From the NCBI RefSeq assembly GCF_040359615.1, contig NZ_CP132942.1, positions 620,001-684,000 of the forward strand: 64,000 bases of DNA, read 5' to 3'. The notes beneath the pieces are model-generated. The model made no database searches and was not told the origin of the DNA. It was given only the letters and a program-made list of their open reading frames with translations. Shown one piece after another: positions 59,521 through 64,000 of the stretch. Source of the DNA: Tunturibacter psychrotolerans (lineage in GTDB: Bacteria; Acidobacteriota; Terriglobia; Terriglobales; Acidobacteriaceae). Each line of letters begins with the position of its first letter. Position 1 is the first letter of the stretch. A program made the position numbers and the translations under genes.

Positions 59521-60939
59521 CTAAACGTTGACCGCCATCCCTTCGACGCTCGAGAAGCCGTCAAGGAGGGCCTCGGCGACCGTCGGATGTGCGTGGATAG
59601 TGAACATCATCTCTTCGATGGTCGCCTCGAGCTGAATTGCAGTAACGGCTTCGGCGATGATCTCGGTTGCGGTAGTGCCAATGATGTGAACGCCGAGAAT
59701 CTCCCCATGCTTTGCGTCGGAGACGACTTTGACGAAGCCATCGTGAGCATCGAGGATCGTCGCCTTCGAGTTGCCGACGAACGGGAACTTTCCGATTTTC
59801 ACTTGGTAACCCTTCTCTTTCGCCTGCGCCTCGGTGAGGCCAACGCTGGCAATTTGAGGGTCGCAATAGGTGCAACCAGGAATATGAGCGCGATTCACGG
59901 CCTTGGCGTACTTACCGGCGATTCGCGCCGCAACCACAAGACCTGCCATGCTGCCGACGTGCGCTAACTGAGGAAGGCCCGCAACGATATCGCCGATCGC
60001 GTAGATGCCTGGCTCGGTCGTCTCCATCCATTCATTGGTAACGATAAAACCGCGATCCGGAGTGATCTTCACCTTGTCGAGGCCGACATCGTAGGTTCGC
60101 GGCGCGCGCCCGACGGCTACGAGTACTTTCTCAGCTTGTTTGGTCTCACTCGTTCCGTCAGCCTTCGTAAAGTGAACCAACACACCGTCCTTATTCTTTT
60201 CAAACTTGTCGACCTTTGCTGATAGGTGCACGTCAATTTCACGTTTCTTGAAAAGGCGCAGCAGCTCCTTACTGATGTCCTCGTCCTCAGCGGGAACCAT
60301 GCGCGGCAGAGCTTCAAGGATCGTTACTTCCGCTCCGAAGCTCTTGAAGATCGACGCGAACTCAACTCCGACTGCGCCGGATCCCACGACAACCAGCGAT
60401 TTCGGCGCTTCGTCGATCTTGAGAATTTCGTAGTTCGTCAAAATCGTAGTGTCTGCCTTGTATCCAGGCAACATACGGGCATCGGAGCCCGTTGCCAGAA
60501 CAACTTTTTTGGCTTTGATGGTCTCGGCCTTGCCGTCGGCGGTCTTCACTTCGATGGTGTGGACGCCGTCCTTCGCTGGACCGGTCAGGCGACCGTAACC
60601 CTTGATGGCGTTGATCTTATTCTTCTTCATCAGAAAGTCGAGACCCTTGGTGTGCCGCGTGATCACGTCGTCCTTGCGCGCCAAGACGCCCTTCCAGTTC
60701 AGCTTCGGCGGTGTTACATCGATGCCGTAGCGGTCGGCGTGCTTCAGGTGATCCCACAGTTCGGCAGAAAACAGCATCGATTTGGTGGGAATGCAGCCCC
60801 AGAGCAGGCAGGTTCCGCCTAAACGGTCGTTCGCATCGATCAGCGCCGCCTTGAGGCCATATTGTGAGGCGCGGATTGCGCAGGTATATCCGGCGGGTCC
60901 GCCGCCGAGCACCACTAAGTCATAAATCGTATCTGCCAA
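59521..60939 (-). CDS. lpdA: Dihydrolipoyl dehydrogenase
   Basis: FAD flavoprotein that reoxidises dihydrolipoamide on E2 and reduces NAD+. The 472-residue protein has LVVLGGGPAGYTCAIRASQY (FAD), the redox disulfide GGTCLLWGCIPTKSML (residues between the Cys differ from the common CLNVGC), VVVGSGAVGVEFASIFKSFG (NAD) and the C-terminal catalytic His-Glu in IHAHPTVAEALLDG. TTG 60939 follows a GGAG site 8 bases upstream and gives the family N-terminus; ATG 60975 has none. It lies 76 bp upstream of lipB on the same strand. Confidence 0.95.
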   Translation of the reverse strand: MADTIYDLVVLGGGPAGYTCAIRASQYGLKAALIDANDRLGGTCLLWGCIPTKSMLFSAELWDHLKHADRYGIDVTPPKLNWKGVLARKDDVITRHTKGLDFLMKKNKINAIKGYGRLTGPAKDGVHTIEVKTADGKAETIKAKKVVLATGSDARMLPGYKADTTILTNYEILKIDEAPKSLVVVGSGAVGVEFASIFKSFGAEVTILEALPRMVPAEDEDISKELLRLFKKREIDVHLSAKVDKFEKNKDGVLVHFTKADGTSETKQAEKVLVAVGRAPRTYDVGLDKVKITPDRGFIVTNEWMETTEPGIYAIGDIVAGLPQLAHVGSMAGLVVAARIAGKYAKAVNRAHIPGCTYCDPQIASVGLTEAQAKEKGYQVKIGKFPFVGNSKATILDAHDGFVKVVSDAKHGEILGVHIIGTTATEIIAEAVTAIQLEATIEEMMFTIHAHPTVAEALLDGFSSVEGMAVNV

Positions 60940-61044
60940 GGGAACACTCCGTAGTATGGAACCAACACACACCATCTTATTCGATTCGCCCAGAGCTTTT
61001 TGGATTCCGCGTGGCGAGCATCGGGAAACTCGTCAAACAATCAG

Positions 61045-62034
61045 CTAACTTAGCACCTTCGCTGCTTCCTTCGCGAAGTACGTCACGATGAAATCGGCTC
61101 CCGCTCGCCGGATCGACAAGAGCGATTCCATCATCGTCCGCTCAGGCTCCAGCCATCCACGTTGAAAAGCGGCGTGCAGCATCGAGTACTCTCCTGACAC
61201 CTGGTACGCCCCCATCGGGAGGTCGTATCGCTCGCGCGCCGCCCGAATCACATCAAGATATGGCATCGCGGGCTTCATCAACAACATATCCGCGCCCTCT
61301 GCCATGTCCTGATCGATCTCCCGCATTGCCTCACGCAGGTTCGCACCGTCCATCTGGTAGCTGCGACGATCTCCGAACTGCGGGGCCGAGTCTGCCGCCT
61401 CGCGGAATGGTCCGTAGAATGCCGATGCAAACTTTGATGCGTAGCTCATCACCGGAATCTGTTCGTGGCCGCCTGCGTCGAGAGCACCTCGAATCGCTTC
61501 CACGCGCCCGTCCATCATGTCCGAAGGCGCCACAATGTCCGCACCCGCTTGAGCTAACGATGCAGCTGTCTTCGCAATCAGCACGACGCTCGAATCATTC
61601 TGAATCTCATAGTGATCGCCATCCCGCGCAACGACGCCGCAGTGTCCATGCGAGGTGTACTCGCACAAACAAACGTCAGCGATTGCCACTAGAGAATCGA
61701 GCGTTTTATTTTGCTTGATTGTTCGCAGCGCCTGCTGCACGATCCCGTCTTCGGCCCACGCCCCGGTCGCGTTATCGTCTTTCTGCGCTGGCAAGCCAAA
61801 CAGTAGCAACCCTCCCAACCCGAGCGCCGCACAGGCCTCTGCCTCTTTAATCGCTTCGTCAATCGATAGATTGAAGACACCGGGCATCGAGCCGATCTCT
61901 TTGCGTATCCCTTCGCCGGGACAGATAAATAGCGGGTAAATCAGCGCACCGGGGTGGAGGTGGGTCTCGCGAACCAGAGATCGCATCGCCTCGGTTCGGC
62001 GCAGACGGCGCAGACGCGTTGCAGGAAAGTTCAT
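61045..62034 (-). CDS. hemB: Delta-aminolevulinic acid dehydratase (porphobilinogen synthase)
   Basis: Condenses two 5-aminolevulinates to porphobilinogen for heme synthesis. The 329-residue protein has the Cys-rich zinc site [15 protein letters not shown], the two Schiff-base lysines in [16 protein letters not shown] and [13 protein letters not shown], and SDMMDGRV. Motifs and length are normal. It reads toward lpdA. Confidence 0.96.
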   Translation of the reverse strand: MNFPATRLRRLRRTEAMRSLVRETHLHPGALIYPLFICPGEGIRKEIGSMPGVFNLSIDEAIKEAEACAALGLGGLLLFGLPAQKDDNATGAWAEDGIVQQALRTIKQNKTLDSLVAIADVCLCEYTSHGHCGVVARDGDHYEIQNDSSVVLIAKTAASLAQAGADIVAPSDMMDGRVEAIRGALDAGGHEQIPVMSYASKFASAFYGPFREAADSAPQFGDRRSYQMDGANLREAMREIDQDMAEGADMLLMKPAMPYLDVIRAARERYDLPMGAYQVSGEYSMLHAAFQRGWLEPERTMMESLLSIRRAGADFIVTYFAKEAAKVLS

Positions 62035-62056
62035 GCTTCCAGTTTACGTCCAGCCC

Positions 62057-62596
62057 TCAGGTTCGGTCTGCGATCGCGTCGTACTCCAAGCCCGAAGCTC
62101 CCGGAGCCAGCACCCAAAGCGTATAGATTCCCAACGCAGTGCCAAAGAACGGCTTCAGCAGACTGAGGATTCCGACTACTATCGCGAGCGTCCGGCCCCA
62201 TGGTCGACGCGTCAAAAGGCTATAGCCAACCAACAGCGCGAGGCCTGCCATCACCACCGTGTAAACAGCAATGACGGGCAGCAACGAGGCCATCCACGGC
62301 TGTCCAAAAATACCATGGGAGTGGTTGAACGGCCAGTCGTAGCCTCCAAATCCGCGCCCAGCGAAGGCATGCAGGAAAAACATGCCCATCAGGCCACTTA
62401 TAAACCTGTACGCCCCAAAAGCACACCACAGCACCCCGAGCGTCTGCAGATGCCGCTGGACTCGCGGCACAAGAACGGGTACCGGCGGCTGCGGATATGC
62501 GGCATAAGTCGGTTGAGCAGCAATAACCTGCGCCCCGCACTTCGAACAAAAATAAACGCCATCTACTACTGAGGCTCCACAAGCCTGACATACCAT
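62057..62596 (-). CDS. Zinc-ribbon membrane protein
   Basis: A 179-residue protein with an N-terminal zinc ribbon (CQACGASVVDGVYFCSKCGA in part: CxxC ... CxxC), a Pro-rich linker and about four helices (LGVLWCAFGAYRFISGLMG, LLPVIAVYTVVMAGLALLVG, LAIVVGILSLLKPFFGTALG). Similar proteins are common in acidobacteria; function unknown. ATG 62596 has a GGAGGTGTGAG leader. It lies between hemB and the divergent mutS2. Confidence 0.75.
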   Translation of the reverse strand: MVCQACGASVVDGVYFCSKCGAQVIAAQPTYAAYPQPPVPVLVPRVQRHLQTLGVLWCAFGAYRFISGLMGMFFLHAFAGRGFGGYDWPFNHSHGIFGQPWMASLLPVIAVYTVVMAGLALLVGYSLLTRRPWGRTLAIVVGILSLLKPFFGTALGIYTLWVLAPGASGLEYDAIADRT

Positions 62597-62690
62597 CTCA
62601 CACCTCCAACATCGCAAGGCGCCGGCCCTGCTCTCTTGTTGCTACGCAGGCGTTCTGCTGGCGGTTCCCCGCAAGGGTACGATAAAAGGA

Positions 62691-64000
62691 GTGACCTCTG
62701 CAGAACTATTACCGATCATCCCGTCCCCGCTCCGCGAAGCGAGCGCCGCAGCCTTGGAGTGGCCGCGTCTTCGCGAGTACATCGCGAACCGCACGTTCTC
62801 CGCTCTGGGCCGCGCCTGGGTTCTCGCCCTCGAACCCTGCGCCGACCTTGCCTGGATCGACCTGCAACAACAGCGCACAGCCGAGATGCGCACTATGCTC
62901 GCCCGCGGCGGGAGTTTCGAGTTCCAAGGACTTTTCGATCCAACTACCTTGCTCGAGAAGGCCCGCATCGAAGGCGCTGCCCTCGAATCAACCGAGATCC
63001 GCGACCTTCTCGCGGTGGTAGAACGCGTCGCTGCGTGGCGCAATCTCATCGACCCTCCGCCTAACGGCACGCGGTACGAATGGCCAGGTATCGCCGCACT
63101 CTCCGCGCCCCTGCTCGACTACGATCTCGCCCCGCTACTCCGCCTTCTGCGCGGAAAGATCGAGCCGGACGGCAGCCTCAACGACGATGCCTCGCCGGAA
63201 CTGAACCGCATCCGCCGCGCCATGGAGCGCCAGCATCGAGCCATCGAGGCAAGCCTCCGCCGATCCCTGCAAAGCCTTAGCGAAGGTGGTAGCACTCAGG
63301 AAGATCTCATCACCATTCGCGGCGACCGTTTCGTCATCCCAGTGAAGTCAGAATTCAAACGCAAGGTCCCGGGCGTCATTCACGGCTCGTCGTCTTCCGG
63401 GCAGACCGTATTCGTCGAGCCCCTCGAGACCATCGAGCAGAATAACGAACTCGTTCGCCTTCTCGACGAAGAGCAATCAGAGATACACCGCATCCTCGTC
63501 GCCATGACCCACGCCCTCGGTCAGAACTCCGCCTCGATCCATCTCGGCGCCCGCATTCTTGCCGAAGTCGAATCTCACAGCGCCCGTGCACGTTTTGCCG
63601 AAACTCTCAATTGCTCCCGCCCTATCTTTGCGCAGGAACTCTCCCTCACGGCAGCTCGCCATCCTCTGCTGGAACTGCGTATGCGCGCAGCAGCGCTAGC
63701 CGATGGGACCGAACCAATCAGACCAGTCCCCCTCACCATCATTCTGCCACCCGAAGCCAAGCAACTCATCATCAGCGGCCCCAATACCGGCGGCAAAACT
63801 GTCTCTCTTAAAACGTTAGGCTTGCTCTCGCTGATGGCTCAGGCTGGCGTCCCTGTCCCTGCCGAAGAGGCTAAGCTCCCTCTCTTTGAAAACATCTACG
63901 CCGACATCGGCGACGCCCAATCCATCGAGCGCAATCTTTCCAGCTTCTCCGCTCACGTCGTCAATCTCGATCGCATCTCCCGTGAAGCGACATCGGATTC
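62691..64000 (+). CDS. mutS2: Endonuclease MutS2, 5' part (runs off window)
   Basis: Starts with GTG 62691, preceded by AAAGGA, and stays open to the edge (436 codons visible). The protein begins TSAELLPIIPSPLREASAAA; the middle has VIPVKSEFKRKVPGVIHGSS, the core-domain segment, and the ATPase shows the Walker A GPNTGGKTVSLKTLGLL and YADIGDAQSIERNLSSFSAH. MutS2 homologues bind branched DNA or collided ribosomes and may limit recombination. The C-terminal Smr domain would lie beyond the window. It is divergent from the zinc-ribbon protein gene. Confidence 0.93.
   Translation, partial: MTSAELLPIIPSPLREASAAALEWPRLREYIANRTFSALGRAWVLALEPCADLAWIDLQQQRTAEMRTMLARGGSFEFQGLFDPTTLLEKARIEGAALESTEIRDLLAVVERVAAWRNLIDPPPNGTRYEWPGIAALSAPLLDYDLAPLLRLLRGKIEPDGSLNDDASPELNRIRRAMERQHRAIEASLRRSLQSLSEGGSTQEDLITIRGDRFVIPVKSEFKRKVPGVIHGSSSSGQTVFVEPLETIEQNNELVRLLDEEQSEIHRILVAMTHALGQNSASIHLGARILAEVESHSARARFAETLNCSRPIFAQELSLTAARHPLLELRMRAAALADGTEPIRPVPLTIILPPEAKQLIISGPNTGGKTVSLKTLGLLSLMAQAGVPVPAEEAKLPLFENIYADIGDAQSIERNLSSFSAHVVNLDRISREATSD

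Overview
This window is chromosomal DNA that most resembles an acidobacterium of the Acidobacteriaceae type (Edaphobacter, Granulicella, Terriglobus). The evidence is the gene content (an acidobacterial VWFA-related secreted protein, many lipoprotein and secreted hypotheticals, a FucP-type sugar transporter), the GC-rich codon use, and C/A-rich intergenic elements of a kind I remember from that family. The species assignment is inference.

Layout. From 1 to 34.1 kb and from 54.8 to 64 kb the window is ordinary host DNA: RNase P RNA; ruvA; an RNase T2; a proline-iminopeptidase-like hydrolase; coaBC; the nadD / rsfS / rlmH block with a large methyltransferase inserted; accD; a 3-methyladenine glycosylase; an M28 peptidase; a VWFA-type secreted protein; a zinc-ribbon thioredoxin; glyA; a tandem pair of DUF1254/DUF1214 lipoproteins; a sugar MFS transporter; several small membrane proteins; then purE-purK, a 2-oxo-acid dehydrogenase E2, lipB, lpdA, hemB and the 5' part of mutS2, which runs off the right edge. 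E2, lipB and lpdA form a lipoyl-enzyme cluster.

From 34.12 to 54.81 kb lies a compact phage-derived locus. A leftward S24-like repressor faces an operator/promoter region. To the right, all on the plus strand, follow small early ORFs, a zinc-ribbon protein, a sigma-region-4-like regulator, a tandemly duplicated promoter-terminator module, and genes for a candidate small terminase, a capsid maturation protein, a coiled-coil scaffold candidate, the major capsid protein, connector and tail-completion proteins, a 1536-residue tail fibre with an SGNH esterase domain, the large terminase, a HipA-family kinase plus DUF3037 pair, the portal, a hub-like tail protein and two holin-like proteins. I find no integrase, tape measure, endolysin or replication gene and no recognisable att site. 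The locus is packed directly between host genes, which fits a domesticated or GTA-like particle locus or a decayed prophage.

The most interesting observations are: (1) intrinsic-terminator-like hairpins sitting 13-31 nt before the start codons of five phage structural genes, together with the duplicated promoter-terminator module after the regulator gene, suggesting processive antitermination of the late operon; (2) a HipA-like kinase / DUF3037 cargo pair preceded by a run of three hairpins; (3) a tail fibre with an apparent signal peptide; (4) two copies of a C/A-rich intergenic element with a conserved hairpin block beside ruvA and glyA.
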